From: Kaistella haifensis DSM 19056
GTDB lineage: Bacteria; Bacteroidota; Bacteroidia; Flavobacteriales; Weeksellaceae
Direction of reading: 5' to 3'
NCBI RefSeq assembly: GCF_000735695.2
Contig: NZ_JASZ02000005.1
Coordinates: 1-64,000, forward strand
Length of the DNA: 64,000 nt
Made by a program: the position numbers and the translations under genes
Shown here: piece after piece, positions 6,938 through 16,482 of the stretch
Layout: the number at the start of each line of letters is the position of its first letter
Position numbering within the stretch: position 1 is the stretch's first letter
The notes under the pieces: model-generated
What the model was told of the DNA's origin: nothing
Databases searched by the model: none
What the model saw: only the letters and a program-made list of their open reading frames with translations

Positions 6938-8122
6938 ATGCAAAAGATCTTAATTGTAGAAGATGAAAAAGCCATTTCGGGTGTACTCCAAAGTATTTTA
7001 TCCGATGAACTGCCTGAATACGAATTCGTGATTGCCGAGGACGGACTGGAGGGCTATAAAAATATTGAAAAAGAAGATTTCGCTCTAGTAATATCAGATA
7101 TAAAAATGCCGAAACTTTCCGGCACTGAATTGCTGAAACAAGCACTACAAATTAAACCCGACACCACTTTTGTAATGATTTCCGGCCACGCGGATATCGA
7201 TACCGCTGTTGCCTGCCTGAAAGAAGGCGCTTATGATTTTATTTCAAAACCCATCGATATCAACCGATTGATTATCAGTGTTAAAAATGCTTTAGATAAA
7301 AAAAATCTTCAGAAAACCAACCAGGTTCTCAATGTTGAAAATTCAACATTAAAAAAGAAAGTCAACAAAAAATACCAAATGATTGGTAGCTCTCCTGCTT
7401 TGAAAAAAATTCAGGATATGATCGAAAAAGTAGCTACTTCTGATGCTCGAGTGCTGATCACAGGTCCAAATGGGGCTGGAAAAGAGTTAGTAGCTCATGC
7501 CATTCACTCCCAAAGCGACCGTAGTAAAGGAGCGATGATTGAAGTAAACTGCGCCGCAATTCCTTCTGAATTAATTGAATCTGAACTTTTTGGTCACGTG
7601 AAAGGGAGTTTTACCGGAGCTATTAAAGACAAACAAGGAAAATTCGAACTTGCACATAACGGAACTATTTTCCTGGATGAAATTGGTGACATGAGTCTGA
7701 TTGCTCAGGCAAAAGTCCTTCGTGCACTTCAAGAAAGCAAAGTTTCGCCGGTGGGAAGCGAGAAAGAAATCAAGGTAGATGTAAGAGTTTTGGCAGCTAC
7801 CAATAAAAATATGCAGAAAGAAATCGCCGAAGGAAGATTCCGTGAGGACCTTTATCACCGCCTTTCTGTAATTGAAATTTATGTACCACCTTTGGATGAG
7901 AGAAAAGAAGACATCAAACTTTTGGTGGAGCATTTCGCTAAAACGATTTCCGATGAACACGGAACTGCCAAAAAAGAATTCGACGAAAAAGCCATCAAGG
8001 CACTCGAAGATTTCAGCTGGACCGGAAATATCCGAGAATTGAGAAACGTAGTAGAAAGGTTGATTATTTTGGGATCGAATCCCGTTTCCGCAGAAGATGT
8101 AGCGAGTTTTGTGAGAAAATAA
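6938..8122 (+). CDS. Sigma-54-type AAA+ response regulator lacking the DNA-binding domain
   Basis: A 394-residue NtrC-type protein. Residues 1-120 are a receiver with Asp54 in ISDIKMP. Residues about 145-375 are the sigma-54 activator AAA+ domain: Walker A-like GPNGAGKE (family usually G-E-S-G-T-G-K-E), the sigma-54 contact loop GSFTGA in place of GAFTGA, Walker B IFLDEIGD, and REDLYHRL with the arginine finger. The protein stops after a short C-terminal helical bundle; the Fis-type helix-turn-helix found in full-length relatives (about 450 residues or more) is absent. It could act from solution or through a partner. No kinase gene is adjacent. Confidence 0.88.
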   Translation: MQKILIVEDEKAISGVLQSILSDELPEYEFVIAEDGLEGYKNIEKEDFALVISDIKMPKLSGTELLKQALQIKPDTTFVMISGHADIDTAVACLKEGAYDFISKPIDINRLIISVKNALDKKNLQKTNQVLNVENSTLKKKVNKKYQMIGSSPALKKIQDMIEKVATSDARVLITGPNGAGKELVAHAIHSQSDRSKGAMIEVNCAAIPSELIESELFGHVKGSFTGAIKDKQGKFELAHNGTIFLDEIGDMSLIAQAKVLRALQESKVSPVGSEKEIKVDVRVLAATNKNMQKEIAEGRFREDLYHRLSVIEIYVPPLDERKEDIKLLVEHFAKTISDEHGTAKKEFDEKAIKALEDFSWTGNIRELRNVVERLIILGSNPVSAEDVASFVRK

Positions 8123-8159
8123 TTGTCTTAATTTTAACCGAAATCGAAGAAGTTTGCTG

Positions 8160-8167
8160 TATTTTTG
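8160..8167 (+). promoter_or_regulatory. -7 box of the MATE gene
   Basis: TATTTTTG matches TAnnTTTG and lies 16 bp before the ATG at 8184, which supports that start over the earlier in-frame ATG at 8154 that would sit upstream of the box. Confidence 0.55.
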
Positions 8168-8183
8168 CCGCAAACTTTTTTTT

Positions 8184-9560
8184 ATGAAAATACTTAATAA
8201 AGAATACACCAAAGCTTGCCTCACGCTCGCACTTCCCGTGATGATCACGCAAGTCGGCCAGGTTTCTGTTAATTTATTCGATAATATCATTGTAGGAAAA
8301 CTTTTGGGCGCACAGGCTTTGGCTTCCGTTTCCTTAGGAAATGCCGTATTTTTCTCCATTTTTGTATTCGCTTTAGGGTTTTCATTTGCTATTCCGCCTT
8401 TGGTTTCCGAGGCGCATTCTCAGGAGAAACACGACACGATCAACTCGGTTTTTCGCCACGGTTTTATCATCAACATAGGAATTGGGATTCTGCTCATGTT
8501 GTTGCTATTTTTACTCATGCCACTGCTCTATCATATGGATCAGCCAAAGGAAATCATCCCCGATACCATTGGTTTTTTGAGTATTATGACACTCAGCATT
8601 ATTCCTTTTATGGCGTTTCAAACGTTGCGCGAAGTATCCGAAGGTTTGTCTTATACCATCGGAGTTACCAAAGCCACGATTATCGCCAATGTGATCAATG
8701 TGGCCTTAAATTATGTTTTTATTAAAGGAATGTTCGGAATGTCACCAATGGGCGTGGAAGGTTCGGCTCTTGCGAGCTTAATTGCACGGATTTTCATGAT
8801 GATTTTTCTTTATTATGTATTATTAAAAGAAGAAAAAACAAGAAGATATATTAAAGATTTTTCATTGAAAGTTTCAGAGTTTTCAAAGGCGATGTTCACC
8901 AAAATGTTGAAAATCGGTTTTCCTACGGCTTTGCAAATGTTTTTTGAAGTAACCGCTTTTGCCGGAGCAGCTTTTATCTGCGGATTAATTTCTGCGAAGG
9001 ACATCGCAGCGCATCAAATCGCACTTTCTATGGCCTCTTTCACCTTTAATCTTTGTGTCGGATTCAGCGTTGCATCTACGGTTTTAATAGGAAGAAAGCT
9101 GGGTGAGCAAGATTATGTTGGATTAAAACAAGTAGGAATCAATAATTTAAAAATTGTTTTCATCTTCATGCTCGCATGTGGATTGGTTTTCATTTTTGGC
9201 AGACATATTTTGCCTACCTTTGTCACCAAAGCAGAAGATGTAGAAGTAATTCAATTGGCAGCTCAATTGATGATTATTGCGGCGCTTTTTCAGCTTTCAG
9301 ATGGTATTCAGGTAGTTGCTCTCGGTAGTTTAAGAGGAATTCAGGATGTGAAAATTCCATCTGTTATCACTTTCATTGCATATTGGGTTATCGCCATTCC
9401 GCTGGGATACATTCTTTGTGTTACCCTAAAAATGGGCGCTTTCGGAATGTGGATCGCTTTGGGATTAGGACTTACGGTTTCCGCGGTTCTTTTGGTAATG
9501 AGGTTCCTTACCCTTTCTCAAAAGAAAATTAATGCCTTCGAAAAACACAAACTTGCATAG
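8184..9560 (+). CDS. MATE-family multidrug/Na+ antiporter
   Basis: A 458-residue inner-membrane exporter of the MATE family with about twelve membrane helices in two repeats. The first helix region ACLTLALPVMITQVGQVSVNLFDNIIVGKLLGAQALASVSLGNAV is typical, and GVEGSALASLIAR plus the second-half start FPTALQMFFEVTAFAGAAFICGLIS mark the internal repeat. The family expels cationic drugs or dyes in exchange for Na+ or H+. An earlier in-frame start at 8154 would add MLYFCRKLFF, but it lies upstream of the -7 box. The gene stands alone between the sigma-54-type regulator and the tandem repeat region. Substrate unknown. Confidence 0.92.
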   Translation: MKILNKEYTKACLTLALPVMITQVGQVSVNLFDNIIVGKLLGAQALASVSLGNAVFFSIFVFALGFSFAIPPLVSEAHSQEKHDTINSVFRHGFIINIGIGILLMLLLFLLMPLLYHMDQPKEIIPDTIGFLSIMTLSIIPFMAFQTLREVSEGLSYTIGVTKATIIANVINVALNYVFIKGMFGMSPMGVEGSALASLIARIFMMIFLYYVLLKEEKTRRYIKDFSLKVSEFSKAMFTKMLKIGFPTALQMFFEVTAFAGAAFICGLISAKDIAAHQIALSMASFTFNLCVGFSVASTVLIGRKLGEQDYVGLKQVGINNLKIVFIFMLACGLVFIFGRHILPTFVTKAEDVEVIQLAAQLMIIAALFQLSDGIQVVALGSLRGIQDVKIPSVITFIAYWVIAIPLGYILCVTLKMGAFGMWIALGLGLTVSAVLLVMRFLTLSQKKINAFEKHKLA

Positions 9561-9757
9561 TTATCTTTCGGAATTCATCAAGATTTAAAAACAATCAGAG
9601 TTTGAACATTGGCTTCAGACTCTTTTTTTTTGTTTAAATATTTCTTACTGAAAATTAATGATATTAATAGGAACATACTTTAGCCCGTTTATCAATTAAC
9701 CAAAACAATCGGCTTTAGTCAAATTTTATTTTCCTATTTACGAACCATTTCACCTCA

Positions 9758-9967
9758 TCGTTGAACCTTTTTGATTCAATTTTGAGCATTTTTAACTCAT
9801 CGTTGAATATTTTCAATTCACCATCGAACCTTTTTGATTCACCATCGAACCTTTTTAATTCAGCATTGAACCTTTTTAATTCAACATTGAGCCTTTTTAA
9901 TTCAACATTGAGCCTTTTTAACTCATTGCTGAATCTTTTAAATTCACTGTTAAGTTCTTTTTAATGA
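9758..9967. repeat. Ten tandem copies of a 21-bp unit
   Basis: Ten head-to-tail 21-bp units with consensus CATTGAACCTTTTTAATTCA plus one variable first base; units 5-8 are nearly identical and units 2, 3, 9 and 10 are more diverged. Because 21 is a multiple of three, frames stay open on both strands: plus gives a LFNSTLN heptad from a TTG, minus gives an ELKRFNA heptad resembling a coiled coil but without any start codon. The rest of the 9561-10055 gap holds no other gene that could be seen, apart from the terminator at 9999-10035. Confidence 0.85.
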
Positions 9968-9998
9968 AATCATTAATTATCATCAACCAATTAAATAA

Positions 9999-10035
9999 AA
10001 AAAGCCGCTTCAAATGAATGAAACGGCTTTCTCTT
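9999..10035. terminator. Terminator behind the RND pump gene
   Basis: AAAAAGCCGcTTCA-aatgaa-TGAAaCGGCTTT hairpin with A and T runs on both sides; it serves the minus-strand efflux operon and could stop plus-strand transcription through the repeat. Confidence 0.75.
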
Positions 10036-10055
10036 AACAATAAAAAAACTATAAA

Positions 10056-13000
10056 TTATACGATATGTTTCGGGGTAAACCCGTCGTCACTTAATTCCTG
10101 GTGTTCATAGTCAGCTTTCATTTCCTCTTCATAATCGATTTTTTCATGTTTACCCATTCTTCTAAGTAATGAATCGAACAGGGAATACACTACCGGAACG
10201 ATAATCAATGTAAGGAACAATGAAGATATCAAACCACCGATTACTACCCACGCTAATCCGTTGTTCATTTCGGCTCCTGCTCCTTTTGCCAATGCAATCG
10301 GAAGCATCCCAAAGATCATCGCAATGGTGGTCATCAAAATTGGACGAAGACGTGCGTGATTCGCTTGGATAAGTGCGTCATGAGTACTTGCTCCTGCGGC
10401 TTTTCTCATGTTAGCGAAATCGACAATCATAATCGCGTTTTTAGCAACCAAACCAATCAACATAATCATTCCGAGCATGGTAAAGATATTCAGTGAATTT
10501 CCTGTAAGGGCAAGAATTACCATTACTCCGATCAATGCTAATGGAATTGAAAACAATACCACGAAAGGATAAACAAAACTGTCGTACAGCGAAACCATTA
10601 CCAGATAAACTAGGACAATAGCCGCCAATAAAGCGATCCCTAAAGTACCGAAACCTTCTGTTTGGTTTTCCATATCACCGCTCCAGATGTAGTTCACGCC
10701 TGCAGGTTTTGTTTTTTCGTTATCCATAAAAATCGCCGACCATTCATTTGCGACATCTCCTACGGGGCGACCTACCACTTTGGAAAGGACTTTCACGGAA
10801 GGTGATTTGTCTCTACGTTGCAGCAAACTAGGTCCTGAACTCATTTCTACATTTGCAAACTGGCTGAGTCGGATTTGTTCGCCATTAGCATTGGTGAACA
10901 TTAAGTTTCTAACATCATCGATCGATTTTCTACTGTTATCTGCAAATCGAATGTTGATGTCATATTCGTACTCACCTGCTCTGAATTTTCCGTCGGTATT
11001 TCCATTAAATGCCGTTTGCATCGCTTGTCCCACACCTGAAAGATTCAAACCTAACGCAGCCATTTTATCACGGTCAATATTCACTTTTACTTCGGGACTT
11101 CCGGTATCAGTAGACAATTCGGCATCTACAGATCCAGGAACTTTTTTCAGTAACTCGAGGATTCTCGCAGCTTCTTTGTTCGCTGTTTCGTTATCTGGTG
11201 CGGTTACTACCATCTCTATTGGGGCATTATCCGCTCCCATCAAACCGATTGGTGCAGTTTTAAATTCCACTCCGGTGAATTTTTCTTCCAAATCTCTTTT
11301 GATCTTCGCTGACATGATATCGGTGCTTTCCGAACGCTCGGATTTATCCGTCAAAATTACTTGAACTTCGGATTGGTAAGCCGTTGCCTGTGCTCCACCA
11401 AAACCGGTAGATTGCTGCCCGACGGTGGTAATTAAATTCACCACATTCGGGTTGTCTCTCAGATATTTTTCAACCTGAAGGGTAACCTGGTTGGTTTTTT
11501 CGATGGTAGCATCTTTAGGCAATTCCATTTGCACGAGGAACTGTCCACGGTCCATTTTCGGGAAGAATTCGCCTCCGATAAATCCGAAAGCTACCAATAG
11601 CATTGATGAAATCAAAACAACAAAGGTTACAATTACCGTCATGATTCTTCTAAAACCTGTTTTCAAACACCATTCCAGAATTTCTGTAATCCAATGGGTA
11701 AATTGATCTAATTTAGTTTCAAACCAAAGAATAAATTTCTCAAAAGGATTTTTACCTGTAAGATGTACTACTTTTCCAAATCTTGATGACAACCATGGAA
11801 TAATGGTAAATGACGATAACAAAGAAAATAATGTGGCAATAACGACGGTGACACAGAACTGAGCTAAAATATTTGATACCAAACCGGAACTCATCGCGAT
11901 TGGTAAAAATACCACTACAATAACCAAAGTAATTGCAGTTACTGTAAAGCCAATTTCGGATGCCCCATCGTACGCTGCACGAATACGGCTTTTGCCCATT
12001 TCCATGTGACGATACACGTTTTCTAAAACCACAATCGCATCATCCACAAGAATACCTACTACCAAGGAAAGCCCAAGTAAGCTCATCAAGTTCAGCGTAT
12101 ATCCCATTAAATACATTCCAATGAACGTCGCGATCAACGAGATTGGAATGGACACCATTACAATAAATGCATTTCGGATATTGTGTAGGAATAGCAACAT
12201 CACAATCGCTACCAACACAATCGCCAACACCAAATCGAAAATTACATGATTCGCTGAATCTAACGTGAAATCCGTAGTATCGTCTACAAGGTTCAATTTT
12301 ATTCCTTGAAGTTTATAATTATCGGTTACCTCGGCCATTGTTTTCTGAATACTTTCGGAAACTGCTACTGCATTTGCGTCAGATTGCTTCTTTACTTGTA
12401 ATAGAATTGTTGGATTCTGATTGTATCTCGCAATTTTTTCAACATCTTTCTGTGTATCAAATACCGTTGCAATATCAGACAAACGAATTTGTGCTCCATT
12501 TTTAGAAGAAATAACAAGGTTGTTTAATTCTTCAACAGATTTGTATTTTCCGGATAATCTAATGGTCGATCTTGAAGTTCTGGATTTTAAACTTCCCGTT
12601 GGAAAATCTAAGTTTGATGAAAGAATTGCCTGCTGTACCTCTCCGATACTGAGGCCATAACCTTCCAGTTTTTTATCATCAATACTCACTTGAATTTCTC
12701 TTTCCTGACCACCGACAAGATCAACCTGAGCCACCCCATTTACACGGGAAAAAATAGGTTCGATCTTCTTATCCAACAAATCATATAGTTCTTTGCTGTT
12801 CAGCTTATCACTGGAAATACTCATGGTCATAATCGGAAGATCATCTAATGAGAATTTATTTAGGGAAGGCGCATCCGCATCATCGGGAAGTTCAGAAAGT
12901 ATTGCATTTACTTTACGTTGAGCATCATTCAACGCATAATTTACATCGGCTCCGGCATTTAGTTGCACCATAATTACCGAAAGACTTTCGTAAGATGATG

Positions 13001-13244
13001 ATTCTACTTTTTTTACATTTTCTAATGCACCCACTGCATCTTCGATTTTTCTAGTAACCGAAGTTTCTACCTCACTAGGGGAAGCTCCAGGATATACCGT
13101 GGAAATCGTCACCATGTTGGTTTCAAATTTTGGGATGAGCTCGTATCCCATCATGGAATAGCTCAGCAAACCACCTAAAGTAAGTATCGTAAACAATACG
13201 ATAATTAGCGACGGTCTTTTAATTGATATTTCTGCTAATTTCAT
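10056..13244 (-). CDS. RND multidrug efflux permease (HAE1 type)
   Basis: A 1062-residue inner-membrane pump of the RND superfamily, of normal length for AcrB/MdtC-like permeases. It opens with the first helix after MKLAEISIKRPS and has two large periplasmic loops with the PN/PC porter pattern (VYPGASPSEVETSVTRKIEDAV, RVNGVAQVDLVGGQEREIQV, KVPGSVDAELSTDTGSPEV). Proton-relay residues are visible: the Asp pair in TM4 (GILVDDAIVVLENV) and the Lys in TM10 (GLVAKNAIMIVDFA). It exports drugs or lipophilic compounds through the adaptor and TolC encoded just upstream in the same operon (5 bp behind the adaptor gene), which TetR probably controls. Confidence 0.95.
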   Translation of the reverse strand: MKLAEISIKRPSLIIVLFTILTLGGLLSYSMMGYELIPKFETNMVTISTVYPGASPSEVETSVTRKIEDAVGALENVKKVESSSYESLSVIMVQLNAGADVNYALNDAQRKVNAILSELPDDADAPSLNKFSLDDLPIMTMSISSDKLNSKELYDLLDKKIEPIFSRVNGVAQVDLVGGQEREIQVSIDDKKLEGYGLSIGEVQQAILSSNLDFPTGSLKSRTSRSTIRLSGKYKSVEELNNLVISSKNGAQIRLSDIATVFDTQKDVEKIARYNQNPTILLQVKKQSDANAVAVSESIQKTMAEVTDNYKLQGIKLNLVDDTTDFTLDSANHVIFDLVLAIVLVAIVMLLFLHNIRNAFIVMVSIPISLIATFIGMYLMGYTLNLMSLLGLSLVVGILVDDAIVVLENVYRHMEMGKSRIRAAYDGASEIGFTVTAITLVIVVVFLPIAMSSGLVSNILAQFCVTVVIATLFSLLSSFTIIPWLSSRFGKVVHLTGKNPFEKFILWFETKLDQFTHWITEILEWCLKTGFRRIMTVIVTFVVLISSMLLVAFGFIGGEFFPKMDRGQFLVQMELPKDATIEKTNQVTLQVEKYLRDNPNVVNLITTVGQQSTGFGGAQATAYQSEVQVILTDKSERSESTDIMSAKIKRDLEEKFTGVEFKTAPIGLMGADNAPIEMVVTAPDNETANKEAARILELLKKVPGSVDAELSTDTGSPEVKVNIDRDKMAALGLNLSGVGQAMQTAFNGNTDGKFRAGEYEYDINIRFADNSRKSIDDVRNLMFTNANGEQIRLSQFANVEMSSGPSLLQRRDKSPSVKVLSKVVGRPVGDVANEWSAIFMDNEKTKPAGVNYIWSGDMENQTEGFGTLGIALLAAIVLVYLVMVSLYDSFVYPFVVLFSIPLALIGVMVILALTGNSLNIFTMLGMIMLIGLVAKNAIMIVDFANMRKAAGASTHDALIQANHARLRPILMTTIAMIFGMLPIALAKGAGAEMNNGLAWVVIGGLISSLFLTLIIVPVVYSLFDSLLRRMGKHEKIDYEEEMKADYEHQELSDDGFTPKHIV

Positions 13245-13248
13245 TGTA

Positions 13249-14310
13249 CTACTTTACGATATTAATTTTTGATCCGTTTTCTAAGTTGATTTGTCCGCTG
13301 GTAATTACTTGTTCACCACCATTCAAACCACTGATAATTTGCACTTTATCGCCATATACTTTTCCTGTCTGTACTTTCACGAGTTTAGCAGTATCATTTT
13401 GAACGATGAATATCTGACCTGAACTAACTCCATTTACGAAAGCTTCTGCGGGTACCACAAGCATATTTTGATTTTCAGCACCATAATTGGTTTTGAATAT
13501 GGCGGTGGCATACATCCCGGCTTTCAGTTTTCCATTATTAGCAACTTCTATCTCTACAGGGAAATTGAGGGAAGCATCACTCTTTGGAGCGATAAAAGAA
13601 ATTCTACCGCTGAAATTTTCATCAGGCAAAACATTAACATTAATAGCAACTTGCTGCCCGAGTTGGATTCTCCCGACTTGGCTTTCATCCACCAAAACAG
13701 CGAGTTTCAAACTGTTGATGTTCACGATTTCAAACAATGGCGTTCCCGGTGAAACTACAGCTCCCGGCTCTACCATTTTCTTATTGATCGTTCCGCTGAT
13801 ACCCGCTCTTACTTTGGTATCGTTCATTCTTACGCTTTGCGATCTCACAGCAGCTTGTGCATTTTTCAGCTGGAGTCTGGAATTATCTAATTGTTGCTTG
13901 GTAACACCACCTGTTTTGTAAGCGTTTTCGTAACGTTGGTTGTCGATAATGGCATTTTGTAAATTATTTTGAGCTTGGGTAACATCTACTTCAATTGCAT
14001 CTCTCTTTATACTTGCCAACACTTGTCCGGCTCCTACGCGCGAACCTTCTTTTACATAAACACTCACCACACGACCGGAAATATCCGCAGACTGATTGCT
14101 TTCCTGTTTCGGGATGAAAGTTCCGTTTGCATAATAATCGGTATTGATGTTTTCCCGGTTTGCGGTAACTACATTCACGTTGATTTTATCGACTTGTTTC
14201 GCTACCTCAGCAACTTCTTTTTCTTGTTTGGTTTTGTTTCCCACAATAGTGTATGCTCCCCAACCGATCAGTAGTGCTGCAACGATGATATATATTAAAG
14301 ATTTCTTCAT
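13249..14310 (-). CDS. RND periplasmic adaptor (membrane fusion) protein
   Basis: A 353-residue HlyD/AcrA-type adaptor that bridges pump and TolC. An N-terminal membrane anchor (residues 4-22) is followed by a barrel-sandwich lipoyl half (ADISGRVVSVYVKEGSRVGAGQVLASI), a helical hairpin rich in Gln and Asn (residues about 110-165), the second lipoyl half (VRAGISGTINKKMVEPGAVVSPGTPLFEI), a beta-barrel domain and a membrane-proximal domain. There is no lipobox Cys, so anchoring is by the uncleaved helix. It lies between tolC (6 bp) and the permease gene (4 bp). Confidence 0.94.
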   Translation of the reverse strand: MKKSLIYIIVAALLIGWGAYTIVGNKTKQEKEVAEVAKQVDKINVNVVTANRENINTDYYANGTFIPKQESNQSADISGRVVSVYVKEGSRVGAGQVLASIKRDAIEVDVTQAQNNLQNAIIDNQRYENAYKTGGVTKQQLDNSRLQLKNAQAAVRSQSVRMNDTKVRAGISGTINKKMVEPGAVVSPGTPLFEIVNINSLKLAVLVDESQVGRIQLGQQVAINVNVLPDENFSGRISFIAPKSDASLNFPVEIEVANNGKLKAGMYATAIFKTNYGAENQNMLVVPAEAFVNGVSSGQIFIVQNDTAKLVKVQTGKVYGDKVQIISGLNGGEQVITSGQINLENGSKINIVK

Positions 14311-14316
14311 GATAGT

Positions 14317-15666
14317 TTATTTTATATAATTTTTAAGTTCTCCTTTTGCTTTATAATATTGAATTTCCGCGATTTTGTATTCTAAAATAGCAGTGCTGTA
14401 GTTGTTTTTGGCTTCTACCAATGCGTTTTCCGCTTCCAATAATTCTGTTAGGGTTGCTAAACCGTATTGATAATTATGTTTGGTATTTGAAGTTACGGTT
14501 TCAGCAAGACTAACGTTGGCTTTTTGATTTTCTAAGGCCAAAAGACTGTTCTCGATTTGCGATTTTGCATTTTGATAGGATAAATCTAAGCCCAGTTTAG
14601 TGTCTTTGATGCTTACATCCAGTTTATCCAATTCTATTTGCGCCATTTCTACACGAGCTTTTGTAGCAAATCCATTAAAAATAGGGATATTAACTCCCAA
14701 AGTAATCGCAGAATAATCGGCCCAATAAACGCCATTTTTTTCACCATTGGTTAAAGGAAACTTATCACCCAATCCTTGCCAGCTATAATTGGCATTGAGA
14801 TTTACTGTCGGATAATACGCAGCTTCTACCGCTTTTTTATTGTACTGCAGAAGTTCTCTTTGCTTGTTTAATATTTTAATTTCAGATCTTTGATCGGTTG
14901 CCACTGTTTCATCCAGCAAATGAGGTGTGATTTCCATATCGGCTTTTACCAGCTCTATCTTGTTCTCAATCGGCATTCCCATATAGAATTTCAATGCGTT
15001 TTCTGCTTGATTGATGGCGTTTTGCTGCTGCTTGAGAATCGTATTGATGTTGGTAAGATTCACATTGGTTCTGTCCAAATCTACCTTTTTTGCAAGACCG
15101 TTATCGTAAAGACTTTTAATAATATTTCTGGCCTTTTCTGTGCTTGCATAGCTATTTTCTAAAGTTTCTTTCTTTTGCTGAATTGTAAAAACTTGAAAAT
15201 AAGCATTAGAAACTCTTTCGATAATCTGCTCTTCGGTGAGTTCTGCATTCAGTTGATAGAATTCTTTGGTTGATTTGGCGGCTTTAAGTCCAACAAATAC
15301 TTGCTGATTAAATAAAGCCTGAGAAAGTTGAACTCCTGCTCCGGCATTCCACTTTTGGCCCATTGTGATCAGCTGAATATTACTTGGACCCCCGCTGAAT
15401 GCGCCTACATCTAATGCGGTAGACTGCAAAATTGGGTTATAAGTTAGGTTAGCAACACCATTAATCTTCGGAAGAGCACCTGCTTTTGCTTCCATGATTT
15501 GATAATCAGCATTGCGGACATCTAGTTTGGCATTCAGTGCTTCTGCCTTATTTTGCAGCGCATACTCGATGGCTTGTTTTAGGGTAACGGTTTCCTGCGC
15601 CTGCAACTCGGTAATCGAGAAGGCAAAGAGCAGCGCACCGAGCGCCATGTTTCTCCAGTTGGTCAT
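14317..15666 (-). CDS. TolC-family outer-membrane efflux channel
   Basis: A 449-residue TolC/OEP protein with an N-terminal Sec signal (MTNWRNMALGALLFAFSITELQAQ). Two repeats of long helical hairpins are visible; the first starts LKQAIEYALQNKAEALNAKLDV, the second ends AENALVEAKNNYSTAILEYKIAEIQYYKAKG. It forms the exit duct of the tripartite pump. It is the first structural gene behind tetR (39 bp gap), so tetR-tolC-adaptor-pump is probably one operon. Confidence 0.94.
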   Translation of the reverse strand: MTNWRNMALGALLFAFSITELQAQETVTLKQAIEYALQNKAEALNAKLDVRNADYQIMEAKAGALPKINGVANLTYNPILQSTALDVGAFSGGPSNIQLITMGQKWNAGAGVQLSQALFNQQVFVGLKAAKSTKEFYQLNAELTEEQIIERVSNAYFQVFTIQQKKETLENSYASTEKARNIIKSLYDNGLAKKVDLDRTNVNLTNINTILKQQQNAINQAENALKFYMGMPIENKIELVKADMEITPHLLDETVATDQRSEIKILNKQRELLQYNKKAVEAAYYPTVNLNANYSWQGLGDKFPLTNGEKNGVYWADYSAITLGVNIPIFNGFATKARVEMAQIELDKLDVSIKDTKLGLDLSYQNAKSQIENSLLALENQKANVSLAETVTSNTKHNYQYGLATLTELLEAENALVEAKNNYSTAILEYKIAEIQYYKAKGELKNYIK

Positions 15667-15705
15667 TGTATATTGAGTTATTATTTGTTATAAATTTTAT
15701 GGTAA

Positions 15706-16314
15706 TCAAACCGTTTCGGATTTGCAGACTATATTTTTTAAGTAATTTTTGCCTTTTTCAGTAGTGATGGCATACATGAAAAATTTCATCGCTTCATTAT
15801 TAAAGTGGGTTCTATCGATTTCTTCAGTATTGAAAAATGGTGAACTGTCGTAGGACATAATAAGTTGAAAAAACATCGTACCAAATAATTTCTCATCGAA
15901 ATCGTCCCGATAATACCCTTGTTCTCTACCTCTTTTTATGTTATGAATGATTACCTCGGTAAATTTTTCAGAAAAATGCATCATATGTTGATTAAAGATC
16001 GTCGGATAATACTTAATTATCTGTCGAATAAATAATGATCTATTGGTTTGCACTGCCTTTTCGATCTGTTCATCACGGCAGAACATTCTTTCGATGGCAT
16101 TTTCAATTTTGATATCCAGTTCGTTGAGTTTTTCGATGACTTCTTTTAATTTGAACTGAAGAACATCGCTTAAAAGAGCTTCTTTGTTGGTGTATTTTTG
16201 ATAAAGTGTTTTTTTAGACATCCCGAATTCTTTCGCAATATCATCCATTGTCAAAGTTTTTGCACCGTTTACGACAAACAAATCAGCTACTTTTTCTAAA
16301 AATTTTACATCCAT
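15706..16314 (-). CDS. TetR-family repressor of the efflux operon
   Basis: A 202-residue TetR regulator. The N-terminal DNA-binding domain spans residues 5-50 (FVVNGAKTLTMDDIAKEFGMSKKTLYQKYTNKEALL), with the recognition helix at MSKKTLYQKY; the rest is a helical ligand domain. As first gene of the efflux operon it probably represses its own transcription and that of the pump until a substrate binds (inference). Its promoter at 16333-16362 has a good -33 element. Confidence 0.92.
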   Translation of the reverse strand: MDVKFLEKVADLFVVNGAKTLTMDDIAKEFGMSKKTLYQKYTNKEALLSDVLQFKLKEVIEKLNELDIKIENAIERMFCRDEQIEKAVQTNRSLFIRQIIKYYPTIFNQHMMHFSEKFTEVIIHNIKRGREQGYYRDDFDEKLFGTMFFQLIMSYDSSPFFNTEEIDRTHFNNEAMKFFMYAITTEKGKNYLKNIVCKSETV

Positions 16315-16332
16315 TATTACAAATTTCGGCTG

Positions 16333-16362
16333 CGAAGTTACAAAAGAAAACTTAAAAACAAA
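16333..16362 (-). promoter_or_regulatory. Promoter of the tetR-efflux operon
   Basis: On the minus strand TTTG (-33) is followed after 18 bp by TAACTTCG (16340-16333), one mismatch from TAnnTTTG, 18 bp before the ATG. Confidence 0.5.
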
Positions 16363-16463
16363 AAAAGTTTCCTAGTTTATTTTAAATATTTTCCCTTTCC
16401 ATGAATGTTTTTTCTATGAAAAAATTTTAATAGGTCATTAAAGAATAGCCAAAAATGAAAAAC

Positions 16464-16482
16464 AAAAAGGGTGATTTTACTA
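16464..16482 (+). promoter_or_regulatory. Site E: distal GGGT site of the curlin gene
   Basis: AAAAA followed by GGGTGATTTTACTA (16469-16482), ten of fourteen matches to the best copy GGGTGTTTTCACCC; the right half-site is weak. It lies exactly 71 bp upstream of the -7 box TACATTTG. The csgB-like operon has the same 71-bp spacing. Confidence 0.5.

Noticed and set aside
7571-8359. 262-codon minus-strand frame opposite the sigma-54-type regulator and MATE genes
   Set aside because: It is antisense to two clear genes, has no family likeness, and spans their intergenic promoter.
9761-9964. 67-residue LFNS-repeat protein on the plus strand
   Set aside because: It has a TTG start only, no ribosome-binding or promoter signal, and the frame is open just because the 21-bp unit is a multiple of three; the opposite strand is open too.
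9758-9967. CRISPR array
   Set aside because: The units are contiguous with no spacers, and no cas genes are nearby.
10780-11364. 194-codon plus-strand frame inside the RND pump gene
   Set aside because: It is an antisense shadow of a highly conserved permease.
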